Of a DNA stretch of 64,000 bases, positions 1-11,825 are shown in pieces. The stretch comes from Taxawa tesnikishii (nom. ined.) (lineage: Eukaryota; Ascomycota; Dothideomycetes; Dothideales): NCBI GenBank assembly GCA_030247885.1, contig JAPDRO010000008.1, positions 496,001 to 560,000 of the forward strand, read 5' to 3'. The notes under the pieces were generated by a model that had not been told where the DNA came from, searched no databases, and was given only the letters and a program-made list of their open reading frames with translations. Positions within the stretch are counted from its first letter, which is position 1; each line of letters starts with the position of its first letter. The position numbers and the translations under genes were made by a program.

Positions 1-1717
1 CGCCGCCAAGACCTCTTCCTCAGTATACACGTTCTTCTTGGTCGAAACCTCGGTCTTCGAACTCTGTCTTTCAGGCGCCTCATCTTCTTCAACAACACTC
101 TCCGTTGCTTTCGCTGGAGCTGGTTTGGGAGACTGCGCAGCGCCTTCGGTGTCAAGCATTGAGATGTCCACGCCTCCCGCATTGATTGCGTCAAGTAGCC
201 TCTGTCTTTTCCTTTGGAACTCATCTGACTCTGCTTCCTTGTTCGGTGCAGTAGAGACACGCTTGTCTGACGAAAGAGAGCTCCTGGTAATACCGTTTGC
301 CAGCCCATCGTGAGCAACCCCTCCATGGCATCCTCAGTCTCAGAATGTTGTTCTACTGACAGAGCGCCTCCGCTGTATCGATTCCATGCTTCAGAAGCGC
401 GTAAATCCGACCGGTACTGCCCATCGACTTTGTTTACTAGTGAAGCCCCTCCATTGGCTTGCTTCTGCGCCTCAAACGCGTGCATATCTGCTATACTAGC
501 ATTCGGCGGCAGAGCACCCGTTCCCTTGAGATGCTGAAGCTTCTTAGTCTCACGTCTTCGTAGATTACGTGCTTTCGTGCTGTGCTTGCCCTCCCCTGGT
601 GGTGCAATAACTTGCGGCGGTGACCTCCTTACGGACTGGGGCTCCGCAGCGTTGGATTTTGAAGTATCTTCAGCAACCTTTGCACGCTTCGTAGGTGGTT
701 GCTGTGCCGAGTCCGTCTTCTGTTCTGTCGATCGCTTGCCTGTAACCTGAGGAGGCTTTGCCGGAGTAGGGCGTGTCTCGCTGGAGATTCTCGCAGCGGT
801 GATTCGCTTAGATCTCTGGGTGGTGTGCTTAACTGGAAGCGCTTCCTCTTCAGACTCAGATTCTGAGCTTTGGTCGTCGCTTTCAGAGGAAATGTCGGAG
901 GAATCTGCCTCTGAAGAGGATGCCGAGGAAGAATCCGAATCTGTGTCCGAGGTATCCTCATCCTGATCCTCTGCCAGTACTAACTCTTTTCCGGTTGGCG
1001 TAGCGGTGCCAGAATTGATTCCGTCCCACGAAGACTCGCTTTGCGCCTCACTGTCCGACTCATTGTCCGAAGAACCCATACTGAAATCCTCATCTTCCTC
1101 CTCATCGTCGTCAGACGAAGGCAGAGCAATTGACTCCCCATCATCGTCTGCATCTGAAGACTGAACACCTGCAAATGTGACCCGCTTGGATTTGGACCTT
1201 CCTCTTTCTGTTTGCTGAATGTTGTTTGTGATCGCGTTAAGCAGCGCGGCATTGTCCTCCTGCGCGGTCAAAGGCGTGAAATCGCGAACATGGACACCTT
1301 CTTCCGCCTCGACCTCCAATCTTCTTCTTTTACGAGGGGAATCCGGATCGGCGGATGCGAAACTCTTCTAAGTAACGGACGGCCGAAAGCTACTCCATCG
1401 ACCAGATGTCTTCCATCTACGCTGATCTGGTGTCTACCACCAAGTGTGCGCGCTCTGATGTCGTTCGTCTGAAGAGGGCGGATGGTGACCTCGTCCTCGT
1501 CTTTCATAACATTGTGAAGCTGCATGTAGTGCAAACCTTCGAAGCCATCCACCTCGACAGCATAGTCCTCCAGACCCCAGCCTTCTGCTTCAAGCGGGAT
1601 AAGGTCGTTGACTTGCTCCAGTAGTTCGGCTACAGTAGGGTTCTCGGAATCCAGAACATTCCATAGTACAGACACGCGTGGCAGCTGGTGCCGCTGGACG
1701 TGAAGACGGAGCCGCAT
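1..1717 (-). CDS. Conserved fungal protein, DUF7357-type N-terminus, acidic tail (partial)
   Basis: The first 120 or so residues (start MRLRLHVQRH at 1717) match, from memory, the fungal domain I know as DUF7357: a beta-grasp-like N-terminus ending in GGRHQISVDGRHLVDGVAFG. Function is unknown. It is followed by a basic patch (RKRRR), a long Ser/Asp/Glu-rich acidic stretch and a low-complexity Lys/Ala/Pro region that runs off the left edge, so the 3' end is missing. This layout suggests a nuclear protein, which is inference. The frame breaks once: the expected PPIRIP-PRKRRR is interrupted at a G-run (1336-1339), and one extra base there would restore a continuous frame to base 1. No intron fits at that point. 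A small intron elsewhere cannot be excluded. Confidence 0.7.
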
Positions 1718-2612
1718 CCTTGCTGGTAGAGTCGCGGTAGTGGCAGGGCGAACGCAGAGCAAGAGTAGGTTCCGCCCACGAACGAGCGACCAAAGGGTAG
1801 GTGACCCTTTGTGGACGTACCTTACAAAGCCTAAGTGAGCATGTTGGTGTTGCGCATGTCGATTTCCTTTGGAGAGCAGCAGCGAGTAAAGAGAAAGTAC
1901 AGAGCACTGAAAGCTTCACTCGTGAAAGGTGCAAGTTGACGCGTTATCTCTTATCACAAGCGCGCGTCTAGCCGATTCTTGGCAAAGGCTCTCAGCCTCC
2001 TCAGAAAGATCAAGTAGCTAGCTCTAAGATCAGACGATAACCCGTGTTCTGTCTATGTGAGAGCAGCTGGAACGAGACCGCCTGTCCTCGTATGGAGCAG
2101 GGTAGTCGAAGTCTGATATTGAGAATGCCTATACCCTCTTCAAAACTCATAGCTCTTTCACATGCTTGGCTCGGCTTGCTGCGTACCCTTCAATGACGCG
2201 CATCGAACTCGCGCTTGCCTGGAGAATCGATGGGTTTCTTGCGCTCACGCGTTAATGCTTGATGGGTGTTGACGGACGTTGCATGGCTTTGCAATCCTCA
2301 ATCTCGTGGTAGCACGGCGTGTACAACAAATTGGTGCGTACAAAGCTGAGCAAAGACTGTTCGAAGAGGATAGGTCCAACAGACTGCAGAGATTGGGAAT
2401 GGCATGACAGCAGAAAGTGCAGCTCGTCCGCCGCGGAAATAATGTGACGACGGAGTAACCATTGATATACTGCAATATCCAGAGGAACCACTCCTTCGAC
2501 GTACTGGGTCTCTTCGCCAAGGGTATCAGATACTTGGAAAGCAACAGCTAAAACAGATTCCCAAGCAAAAGCTACTTGCCGGGCTTCACAACTTTGATCA
2601 TCTTGTCCTCTG
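1718..2612. other. Intergenic, no gene seen
   Basis: Lies between the 3' end of the NASP gene and the 5' end of the DUF7357-type gene, both on the minus strand. Small minus-strand frames here resemble no family and are probably the NASP 3' UTR and the upstream region of the left gene. Confidence 0.5.
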
Positions 2613-4133
2613 TTAGACCTTGACTTTCTTCCCACTCTCACCCTCTCCGTCATCTTCCGCTTTTCGCTTCGTTGAAGTAGGCGCCGCGCCCTCGGCAGCA
2701 GCGGCTCCGTTGGCCTGCGGCTGCTTCGACGTCGCAGGCTGCTTCTTGCGTACCAACCCGGTCAAGTCGTTGGCACCCTTTGCTGCCTCTTCAATGCGCG
2801 CTTTTTGTGCAGCTGGAGACTCGCCTAGAATGGAGCCTAAGATCCCGCCGAGCGGGTTCGCATCGTCATGCGCGCCAGCCGGGCCTGTAATGTTGGGCAT
2901 TGCAACAGCGGGGTTGCGAAGGTCGACGAGCTTCAAGGGGTCAGTGTTAGCTAAGAGATGATTCTAAGGGATGAGGCTTACCCGTTGCTCCATATCGGCG
3001 AGGATCTCTTGGACCTCCTTGATGCTCTTCTCCTTTTCTTGCGCAGCGGAGGCGTCCAGTGAAGACAGCAAAGCCTGCTCTTTGCTGACACGCAGCTTGC
3101 AAGACGCAATCGCCGCCTCCATCTGCTCAGCCGCTTCCTTCCTCTTTCCCTCATCAACCTGCTCCGATTTCTTTTCCACGCCTGCTTCGCCATCCTCGCC
3201 GCTCGTCGTCACAGACGCAAACTCCAAAGCGAGTGACAGCTTGTAATGCGCCTCAGCAACGAGACTGGATTCCTGTGGGAAGAGTTTTAATTTGAGTTCC
3301 AGCGCAGCCTGCGCATCTGAGACCGCATCCTCAAAACGCTCATTTTCGAGCGAGATCTCAGCTTGCAAGTCGTGCGTGTCAGCCAACCGCTCCATGATCT
3401 GGCGCCGTTCGGGTGTGTCATCTCGGACTGGCTGCTTTCCCTTGCCTTCATGCTCTTGTGGCCCTTCAAGCTTGCGCGACAGCAGCACTCGTGCAACGTC
3501 CAAGATCTCGTACGCAATTGCAAAATCGTCCTGCTCCTCCTCGCCCTCCGCACCCTCTTCTCCTCCCTCGCCATCCTCCTCGTTCTCGCTGTCGGTCCAA
3601 TTCTCATCGCCCGTGATCTGGAAATACGGCTTGTTAGCTGCGCTGGGCTCTTCCTTCTTCTTCATGCCCTCCTTCTCCTCTACTGCGGCCTCAACAACGT
3701 CTTCGGCCAATTTCTGCTCTCCCGACTTGGTCGCATCGCTGCTTTCGTTTGCTGCTGCGGTACCATCTCCGTTTTCGGCTTTGGTCTTGCGTTTCTTCTT
3801 CTTGGGTTCTTCTCCGGCGACTTTCCCGCCCAGCACGTCACTCTGCGCTACTGCGACGTGGTACAGGCAGCGTCCATAGGCGTACAGCAGGTCTGCGTTC
3901 TCGGGTGACATCTCGCCGTTGATTTCATCTTGCAGCTCCGAGGCTTCTGAGTATAGGTCGGCGGCAGCAGTGTAGTTGCGCAGCGAGTATTGCTTGGTTG
4001 CTTGAGCCTTGAGTGATTCCAACTTGGTTGCCATTTCAGCACGCTGCTTCATCCCTTCGCGTGCTAGGTGGTCAGCTTCGAACAGTTGTCTGGTAAACTC
4101 GGCGAACTTATCTTGGAGTGTTCTTTCTGCCAT
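2613..4133 (-). CDS. NASP/Hif1/Sim3-type histone chaperone
   Basis: Two exons (4133-2982, 2930-2613) joined across a 51-nt intron with GTAAGC donor, GCTAAC branch site and AAG acceptor; 489 residues. It should bind histone H3-H4 or linker histones in the nucleus and deliver them for nucleosome assembly. Residues 40-100 form the SHNi-TPR start (KQYSLRNYTAAADLYSEASE), followed by a basic stretch KKKKRKTK at 111-118 and an acidic histone-binding segment at about 181-203 that interrupts the TPR array, typical of the family. Further TPR helices follow and the C-terminus has a KKVKV nuclear signal. Its start faces DPB2 across 238 bp, suggesting shared S-phase control. The frame is intact. Confidence 0.88.
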
Positions 4134-4371
4134 TTACGCTGTTGTTGTGGGTATGACTTCGAACAAGGTTGAAATGTAGAGATCAATGGATGAAGGAAAC
4201 GGAGAATCACATGCGACGATGACCGGGAAGCCAAAGCGAGATCGCGACGCGACCCTGACGCGGGGATTCGGCACTTTACGCGTCCTCGAGCACTGTATGA
4301 TACGCGTCTCCCGTAAACCACTTTATCAAAGTCCTATGCAAACTTGTTACATCTCAACAACATACATAAAC
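4134..4371. promoter_or_regulatory. Shared divergent promoter NASP/DPB2 with two MCB boxes
   Basis: A 238-bp bidirectional promoter. Two perfect ACGCGT boxes lie at 4278-4283 and 4302-4307, with near matches (ACGCGA, ACGCGG) just upstream. ACGCGT is the MluI cell-cycle box bound by MBF in yeasts and drives G1/S genes; both flanking genes act in S phase. Binding here is inferred. Confidence 0.5.
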
Positions 4372-6747
4372 ATGGCAGCCACACGCATACGACAAGAGAA
4401 TTCAGTGCCATCGTCTAGTCCAGCATTCGGCACCCCGGTACACCCAATCATCCAGGCTCGTCCAATTGCTGCGCCAGCATTCAAGCCTCAGATATCTACC
4501 ATCTTGCCCATTCTGCTTCCGCCCCCTTCCCTGAGGCCTTTAGCTTTCAGAACATTCACAAAGAAGCATAATCTCACACTCAGTTCCCCGGCTCTACAGT
4601 CTCTGGCAACTTTCATCGGAAGGCATTGCGGCTCAGGATGGAGAGAGGAGGGCACGGCAGAGAAAGTGCTGGAAGATGTCGCAAAGACGTGGAAGAAGAA
4701 CGGCGGTGCTGTCATTGTCAACAACGATGCCATGCTGAAGAGCATCTTGAAGACACTGGAGGGCTGCATGAGCGGCGGGCGCATAGTCCCCGGCAAGAGC
4801 GGCCTCTCGCGTCAAAGCAGTTTCGCATTCGCAGAAAACGGCTCCACTTCACCACTTGAACACAACTCCTCAAACCGGCCAGGGATTAGTGGTCATAACA
4901 CAAGCTTCGGGATCAGCAGTCTTGCAGTCAACGAGCCCGAGGATGAGGAGGAGCACGCTTCTCACGACCCTCGTTCCTGGCTTAAGTGTATCTCGGCCTT
5001 CGAACAACCGCGCCTCACCTACGACATGCAAAAGAAACACTTTGTCGCATTGACCGGCAAACCATCTTTACTTCCGCCACCGAGTCATAAGACCACCCTC
5101 TTTCGCGACCGTTACAATCTCATTCATCAACGTTTACTTCGGAACCCAGCCTTCCAAGCCCCTACGTTCAGTGCCCGCGCAATACCATCCCTTAACCGTT
5201 CAGACTCGATTACAACACAGCAGTTCTACAAAATTACACCAATTGCGAATCTCCTCGGCCGTAGCGGATCTTCTCATTTGCTGCTGGGCATGCTGGTCGT
5301 AGCGCCAACAGGAACTCTAGCATTAAATGACCTTTCAGGCAGTATAGCACTTGACCTCGGACACGCCCAGCCACTCACAGGTCCGGATTCCGCATTCTTC
5401 TGCCCCGGAATGGTTGTGCTCATTGAAGGTATGTACGAAGAGGAGTACGCTGGTGCCGGCAGTGCTGGGCTTGGATCCTCAGGTGGCGTTGGCGGAACGA
5501 TACCAGGTAAGTTTATTGGACTCAGCATTGGAGGACCTCCGTGCGAGCGACGCAACGCCACGCTGGGGATTACAGACGGGAAAATTGCGGCTGAGGACGT
5601 GAGCGTGGGAGGCGGGTTTGGATGGACCGACTTCCTGGGCACAGGTAGTGAGAAGGCGATGGGACCCAAGATGCGGCGATTAGAGAGGAAGATGTTGGCG
5701 CCGAAATCCTCGTCGAGAGAGGGAGCAGAAGAGCAAACAAGGAAAATGATCCTGATTGGTGAATGCAACCTCGACAACCCCCACGCACTGGAGGCGCTTC
5801 GAAAAGTCCTTGCCCACTACAGTACCACACGCTCCTTGGTGGACGACGAACCCACCTCCACACCTCCCCTCGCCTTCGTGCTCTTCGGCTCTTTCGTTTC
5901 CACCGCGGCCATGGCCGGCGCTGCCACCGGCTCGATCGAATATAAAGAGCACTTCAATTCGTTGGCCGCGGTACTCTCAGACTTTCCTTCGCTCCTCCGC
6001 AGCGCGACCTTTGTCTTCGTCCCTGGCGACCGCGACCCGTGGGCCTCTGCCTTCAGCGCCGGTGCCAGCACTCCTGTGCCCAGAAATGGTGTACCCGCGC
6101 TCTTCACGAGCCGGGTCAAGCGTGCGTTTGCGGCGGCCAAGGCGGAGGCCCCGAAGGATGATGCTGTGGATGGCGAGGCGGTCTGGACCAGCAATCCAGC
6201 GCGCTTGACACTGTTCGGAGCTGCGCATGAGATTGTGCTCTTCAGGGACGATATCTCGGGTCGGATGAGGCGGACGGCGGTTGGGTTTGGGAAGGTCGAC
6301 GAAGGTGGCGATGCAGAGATGGCAGACAGGGATGACGCCGACCTGACCATGTCTGGAGCTCTTCCGGACGACGCTCATAACAACGACACTGACGCTACCT
6401 CACATCCAAGGCTCAAAGATGCGTCGACCACGCCGCCGCCTGATCCGCACCTCAAGGCTGCGAAGCAACTCATCCTTTCTCTGCTTCCACAATCTCATCT
6501 CTCGCCCTTCCCGCTCGCGACCCGACCGCTGCATTGGGACTTTTCGTCCGCGCTCTCGCTGTACCCGTTGCCGCACACGCTCATCCTCTGCGACGCAGAA
6601 GCTGCGCCGTTCGCGGTTACATTTGAGGGTTGTCATGTTATCAACCCCGGAAGGCTGGTCAAGGAGGAGGGTCGGAGAAGGAGGGTGGCGTGGGTTGAGT
6701 ATGATGTTTGGAGTAAGAGGGGAGAGGTTAAGGAGACTTGGTTTTGA
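4372..6747 (+). CDS. DPB2: DNA polymerase epsilon subunit B
   Basis: Single exon, 791 residues starting MAATRIRQEN; an in-frame upstream ATG at 4186 is rejected because it lies in the promoter and adds non-conserved residues. Dpb2 is the essential B subunit of DNA polymerase epsilon, links the leading-strand polymerase to the CMG helicase and acts in the nucleus at replication origins and forks. Visible parts: an N-terminal helical domain (RPLAFRTFTKKHNL), the OB-fold region around residues 280-400 and the inactive calcineurin-like phosphoesterase core (ILIGECNLDNPHAL, then LAFVLFGSF and FVFVPGDRDPW). The end is typical of the family (HVINPGRLV ... YDVWSKRGEV). The frame is intact. Confidence 0.93.
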   Translation: MAATRIRQENSVPSSSPAFGTPVHPIIQARPIAAPAFKPQISTILPILLPPPSLRPLAFRTFTKKHNLTLSSPALQSLATFIGRHCGSGWREEGTAEKVLEDVAKTWKKNGGAVIVNNDAMLKSILKTLEGCMSGGRIVPGKSGLSRQSSFAFAENGSTSPLEHNSSNRPGISGHNTSFGISSLAVNEPEDEEEHASHDPRSWLKCISAFEQPRLTYDMQKKHFVALTGKPSLLPPPSHKTTLFRDRYNLIHQRLLRNPAFQAPTFSARAIPSLNRSDSITTQQFYKITPIANLLGRSGSSHLLLGMLVVAPTGTLALNDLSGSIALDLGHAQPLTGPDSAFFCPGMVVLIEGMYEEEYAGAGSAGLGSSGGVGGTIPGKFIGLSIGGPPCERRNATLGITDGKIAAEDVSVGGGFGWTDFLGTGSEKAMGPKMRRLERKMLAPKSSSREGAEEQTRKMILIGECNLDNPHALEALRKVLAHYSTTRSLVDDEPTSTPPLAFVLFGSFVSTAAMAGAATGSIEYKEHFNSLAAVLSDFPSLLRSATFVFVPGDRDPWASAFSAGASTPVPRNGVPALFTSRVKRAFAAAKAEAPKDDAVDGEAVWTSNPARLTLFGAAHEIVLFRDDISGRMRRTAVGFGKVDEGGDAEMADRDDADLTMSGALPDDAHNNDTDATSHPRLKDASTTPPPDPHLKAAKQLILSLLPQSHLSPFPLATRPLHWDFSSALSLYPLPHTLILCDAEAAPFAVTFEGCHVINPGRLVKEEGRRRRVAWVEYDVWSKRGEVKETWF

Positions 6748-7681
6748 GGAGTATGACGGATTAAGGCATGATGGATGATGTTGAATATGGCATAGCATGG
6801 GCGTTTGGGCGTCTGGTTGGAAGCGGAAGGGCTGTTGATGTATATGTAGTTTCATGACAAGGTCGATGCAACGTGAAGGACAGTGAAACATTGCCTACCA
6901 TTCCTACATAACTCGAGAGATCAGTGTCGCAGCAACGTCATGGCGACTTTCCCGCAGTCCAGCACGAGAGCATATACTGGTTCGGATGGGCCACTCGAAT
7001 GACACGCGTTGGTAGAAAAGGCTGGGGATGGGATTGGAGTTGAGGCTTAACGGTGCCGTTTCCTGCTATCGGCCAGCGATTGGCTAGGATAACCGTTTCG
7101 TGGGCAGTGGGTCTGCAAGACTGCAGACAAGAAGAGGCTCCTCTTCTTCACCAGAAGGGAAAACGTGCGATGTGAGACAAATGCAAGCAGAAGTGGAAGC
7201 GAAGTGGTGAGATGTCCGGAATTATTGAACGCCTCGCGTTGTTCGAGGCGACAGGGCTGGAACTTCTCCAGCGTTTCATTGGTCGCGGCTTTGTTCCTGC
7301 CGGAAGCTTGGCCACTCCGCCGTACTATTTTCAGCATTGTCCTCCATCCAGCCACGGCTGCCGGAACCTTCGACTGTTTCTAATCATCATCAAACTCATT
7401 CTTACTCCCTTCTTCCACCACACCAACCTATATACACTTTCGCCTCCTTTGTTGGAATCGGGACTGCTGTACATTCACCTGGGAGGAAAATCGCATTCCT
7501 CGAGATCACACGGCAACTGGCATGACACGAAACTGACATCCTGGCCCTTCCGCTTACCTGCAGCCGCGGCGTCCATTGGCACAACAACCACCACTACTAC
7601 TGAAGACTGGCTTTTCACCTTTCGTCTCTCCCTCCCGAACAGTCGCCTTCTCCTCTTCTTTCCTAGGACCCCTATACCGCC
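6748..7681. other. Intergenic, probable DPB2 3' and CCC2 5' regions
   Basis: No gene seen. The last 300 bases are pyrimidine-rich, as in the 5' leader of the copper ATPase gene. One ACGCGT occurs near 7003 but is isolated. Confidence 0.45.
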
Positions 7682-10600
7682 ATGGCGATCTCCCTACTTC
7701 CCACGTCCGTCCAGGACGCGGACCCGCTCCTATTGTCGCCTCCTACAGCTTCTTCGAGCCAATCGCTACCGTCTGCATCATCCACACAGAGCGCACACAT
7801 GACAACAACCACATTAAAAGTTGAAGGCATGACGTGCGGAGCGTGTACCTCGGCCGTTGAAGGTGGTCTCAAAGACGTTGAGGGCGTTGGAAACGTTTCA
7901 GTCAGCCTGGTTATGGAGCGCGCAGTTGTCACACATGATGCGGAAAAAATCAGTGCTGCGCAGATCAGAGAGATTATTGAGGACAGAGGATTTGATGCAG
8001 AGGTGTTGAGTTCGGACCTACCACAGCCAGCAGTAGAAGAGGAACTCATGAGCGAAACCGAGTCGGATGAAGGGATGGAGGCACCGCCGTCCGGCGCTCT
8101 TACGACGACCACGGTCAGTATAGGCGGCATGACCTGCGGAGCCTGCACTTCGGCCGTCGAGGGTGCATTCAAGGATGTGCCAGGAATCAAGAGCTTCAGC
8201 ATATCACTGCTTGCCGAACGCGCAGTCATCGAGCACGACCCGACTTTGATCAGCGCGGAGAAGATCGCGGAGACAATAGAGGATACTGGATTCGATGCAT
8301 CGGTTTTGGACTCCAAAGTGGTATCAGTTCCCGCATCACCGAAGATCTCAAGAAGACGTCGAAGCGCTTTCGTCGTGAAACAGCTCTACTCGACAACCGT
8401 GGCTATAGAGGGCATGACTTGCGGCGCATGCACCTCTGCAGTAGAAAGTGGGTTCAAGGGCTTCCCGGAGTTGTGCAGTTCAACATCAGTCTGCTAGCAG
8501 AAAGAGCTGTAGTCTTGCACGATCCGTCGAAACTTTCTACTGCACAGATTGTTGAGATCGTCGAAGATCGCGGGTTCGATGCAACGATCTTGTCATCACA
8601 GGAGGAAGGCCTGCAGACTACCAGCGGAAGCGCCGTGGTACAGCTAAAGATTTACGGATTGAAGGATTCTGGATCCGCAGAGTCTCTGTCGTCCCTTCTG
8701 CAAGACCAAGAAGGCATAATGCAAGCCAACGTCAACTTCAGCACTTGCCGAGCAAACGTCACTTACAACTCGTCAAGAATCGGTCTTCGAGCGATTGTCC
8801 AGGCCGTTGAAAAGGCCGGCTACAACGCTCTCGTTGCGGAAAACGAAGACAACAACGCACAATTGGAGTCTCTAGCCAAGACCAAAGAGATTCAGGAATG
8901 GTCCAGAGCTTTCCGCACGTCCGTTACTTTCGCAGTTCCTGTGTTCCTTACTAGCATGCTCATTCCTATGTTCCTACCATTTCTCGATTTTGGCAGCATA
9001 AAGCTTCCTGTGATACCCGGTCTCTGGCTTGGAGACGTTGTTTGTTTACTTCTCACTATTCCTGTGCAGTTCGGCATTGGGAAGCGTTTCTACGTCTCCG
9101 CTTTCAGATCTATCCGGCACGGCAGCCCGACTATGGATGTCCTGGTTGTCCTGGGTACGAGCGCAGCATTCTTTTCAGCTGTGCCGCCATGCTTGTGAGC
9201 GTTTTGGCAGAGCCCCATTCCAGGCCTGCGACAACGTTTGATACGAGTACCATGTTGATCACCTTCATCCTCCTGGGACGCTTCTTGGAGAACAGGGCGA
9301 AAGGACAGACATCAAGAGCACTTTCCAGACTTATGAGTCTCGCTCCATTCACGGCTGTCATCTACGCTGATCCTATAGCCGCTATGAAGGCTGCTGAGGG
9401 TTGGAACTCAAGAGGTGAAATGCAAGAAAAGGCCTTGGACGAAAAGGAAGAGGTCAGCGGTGTTGCTATGGAAGAGCGCACTGTACCGACCGAGCTGCTT
9501 GAGGTCGGCGATATTGTTATCCTCAAGCCTGGCGACAAAATCCCAGCGGACGGCACCGTTACCCGTGGCGAGAGTTACGTGGACGAAAGTATGGTGACTG
9601 GAGAAGCCATGCCTATCCTGAAAAAGAAGGATTCGCTTCTCATGGCTGGAACTGTCAACGGCGCAGGTCGTGTTGATTTCAAGGTCACCAGAGCCGGACG
9701 CGATACCCAACTCAGCCAGATTGTCAGGTTGGTGCAAGAAGCGCAAACTAGCCGGGCTTCTATCCAGCGGGTGGCGGATATTGTTGCCGGCTACTTCGTA
9801 CCCATCATCATCACGCTCGGTCTAGCTACCTTTACCGCCTGGATGGTTCTCAGCCACATTCTTCCCCACCCGCCTCATGTATTCACAGACCATGCCAGCG
9901 GTGGCAAGCTCATGGTGTGCGTCAAGCTGTGCATCGCTGTCATCGTGTTTGCTTGCCCTTGCGCGCTCGGCCTGGCTACCCCCACTGCTGTCATGGTTGG
10001 AACCGGCGTGGGTGCCGAGCAAGGTATCTTGATCAAGGGTGGAGCAGCACTCGAGACAGCGACCAAGATTAGTCACGTTGTACTGGACAAGACTGGCACT
10101 CTCACCATGGGCAAAATGAGTGTTGCCAAAGCTGACATCAAGGGTGACTGGGCTTCCGATCCGTCAAAGCTGCGGATGTGGTGGACGCTCATCGGCCTTG
10201 CGGAAACGAGCAGTGAACACCCTATTGGCAAGGCCATCGTCAATGCTGCCAAGTCCCACCTCAACATGCCTGTTGACGGCCAGCTTGACGGCAACGTGGG
10301 TGATTTCGAAGCTGTCGTTGGAAAAGGTATTTCCACCTACATCGAAGCAGGCTCTTCGTCCGAACGCCAACGCTACCACGTTCTCGTTGGCAACGCATCC
10401 TTCCTTCGCTCAAAGGACATCGAAGTCCCCGCTTCCGAAGACGAGGAATACGACGCCTACTCCACGCCAACTGCGCCGAAAATCGGCGCGGCGTCTTCCT
10501 CCAAGACAGCCAACGCCGGCACAACGACCATCCACACGGCCATCTCTGGCGCATACATGGGCTCGCTCTCGCTCTCCGACACTCTCAAGCCTTCCGCTGC

Positions 10601-11300
10601 CTCTGTCGTCGCGGCGCTACACAAGATGGGCATCGCTACATCCATCGTCACCGGTGATCAACCCGCGACAGCCCACCACGTCGCCGCGCTCCTCAACATT
10701 CCTCCATCGAACGTGCACGCAGGCGTTCTCCCCTCCGGCAAGCAAGAGATCATTGAGCGTCTGCAACGCGCCGGCGAAATCGTCGCAATGGTTGGCGATG
10801 GCATCAACGACAGCCCAGCCCTCGCCGCCGCCGACGTGGGCATCTCGCTGGCCTCGGGCACCGACGTGGCCGTCGAGGCCGCCGACGTCGTCCTCATGAA
10901 GCCCAACCAGCTCATGGACATTCCCGCAAGCCTGCACCTGAGCCGCACCATCTTCAGGAGGATCAAGATGAACCTCATCTGGGCGTGCGTCTACAACGCT
11001 GTCGGCCTGCCTGTTGCGATGGGCTTCCTCTTGCCTTGGGGCATCAGCTTGCCGCCAATGGCTGCTGGTGCCGCCATGGCGTGCTCGAGTGTTACGGTCG
11101 TCGTGAGCAGTCTGTTGCTCAAGTGGTGGCGGAGACCCGGCTGGATGGCCGGCGGGGAGGAGGAAGACAAGGCCTTGACCAAGGTGGCTGAGGAGGGCTG
11201 GATGAAGAGGCTTAGGGGATTGCTGAGGAGGGAGAAGAGGAAGGACAGGGAGGGTGAGAGGGGTGCGTATGTGCCGTTGGAGAGTTACGAGGCGGTTTGA
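7682..11300 (+). CDS. Copper-transporting P1B-type ATPase (CCC2/ATP7 type)
   Basis: About 1206 residues; pumps Cu(I) into the late Golgi for loading of multicopper oxidases. Three N-terminal heavy-metal domains each carry GMTCGAC (residues about 48, 149 and 244); a fourth repeat near 320-390 has lost the CxxC. Further on come eight predicted membrane helices, the actuator motif TGEA (about 638), the CPC copper-site helix (about 757), DKTGT with the phosphorylated Asp (about 802), the SEHP motif (about 843) and GDGINDSPAL (about 1038). The frame is broken twice by apparent loss of one base: in a G-run at 8458-8460 inside the third metal domain, and in a T-run at 9172-9175 in a membrane helix. 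The protein sequence on either side overlaps without loss, so no intron fits. Probably a functional gene with base-call errors. Confidence 0.9.
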
Positions 11301-11825
11301 GATGCTCCATCATCTCTCTTTGTTTGGCTATTGATTGGAGCACTGGGGTGTCGGAGAAGCGTGGCGCTTTTGGATCGTATTGTGTGGAGACTATATTGTG
11401 TGGAGTATACCATGGTGTTCTGTGAGCGTAGGCGTTATGCATTTCTAGAGTTCTCAGTCCCGTCTCTTGTCCTATCGCAACGCGCTTTAAGCTTTTCTTT
11501 GAAAGGCGAAATATAGTAATGTGTTTCCGGTATCATATGACAGTCCTGCTGCGTCAACGCATACCTTCGTTGCAACTTTCTGGATCACGCTGTCGATCGG
11601 AAACATGACACAGTTGATCAGGGAACAGCATTTTTTCTGTTCAGCGTGCCAATTGACTATATCTGACTGCTTCATGAAGTTCCGTCACCTCGAACGCAGA
11701 AGAGCTTAACGATGCTCCAGCTGGCAACTCTTTTCGCGCCTCTGTCCTTCACCGTGTTCTTTTGTAGGAAGCAGCAACAGAAATCAGTACCATCGTCAAT
11801 CGAACGCCTCCGCCGCAACGCCCAC
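11301..11825. other. Convergent 3' region
   Basis: Lies between the 3' ends of the copper ATPase gene (plus) and the chromodomain gene (minus). No gene or structure recognised. Confidence 0.5.

Noticed and set aside
3292-3879. 195-codon plus-strand frame
   Set aside because: Antisense shadow of the acidic NASP coding sequence (Ser-rich translation).
8450-9180. Programmed ribosomal frameshifting in the copper ATPase
   Set aside because: The two sites lack a canonical slippery heptamer, and the same one-base loss occurs in many unrelated genes, so a sequence error is simpler.
10120-10899. 259-codon open frame inside the copper ATPase
   Set aside because: Out-of-frame shadow of a strongly conserved gene.
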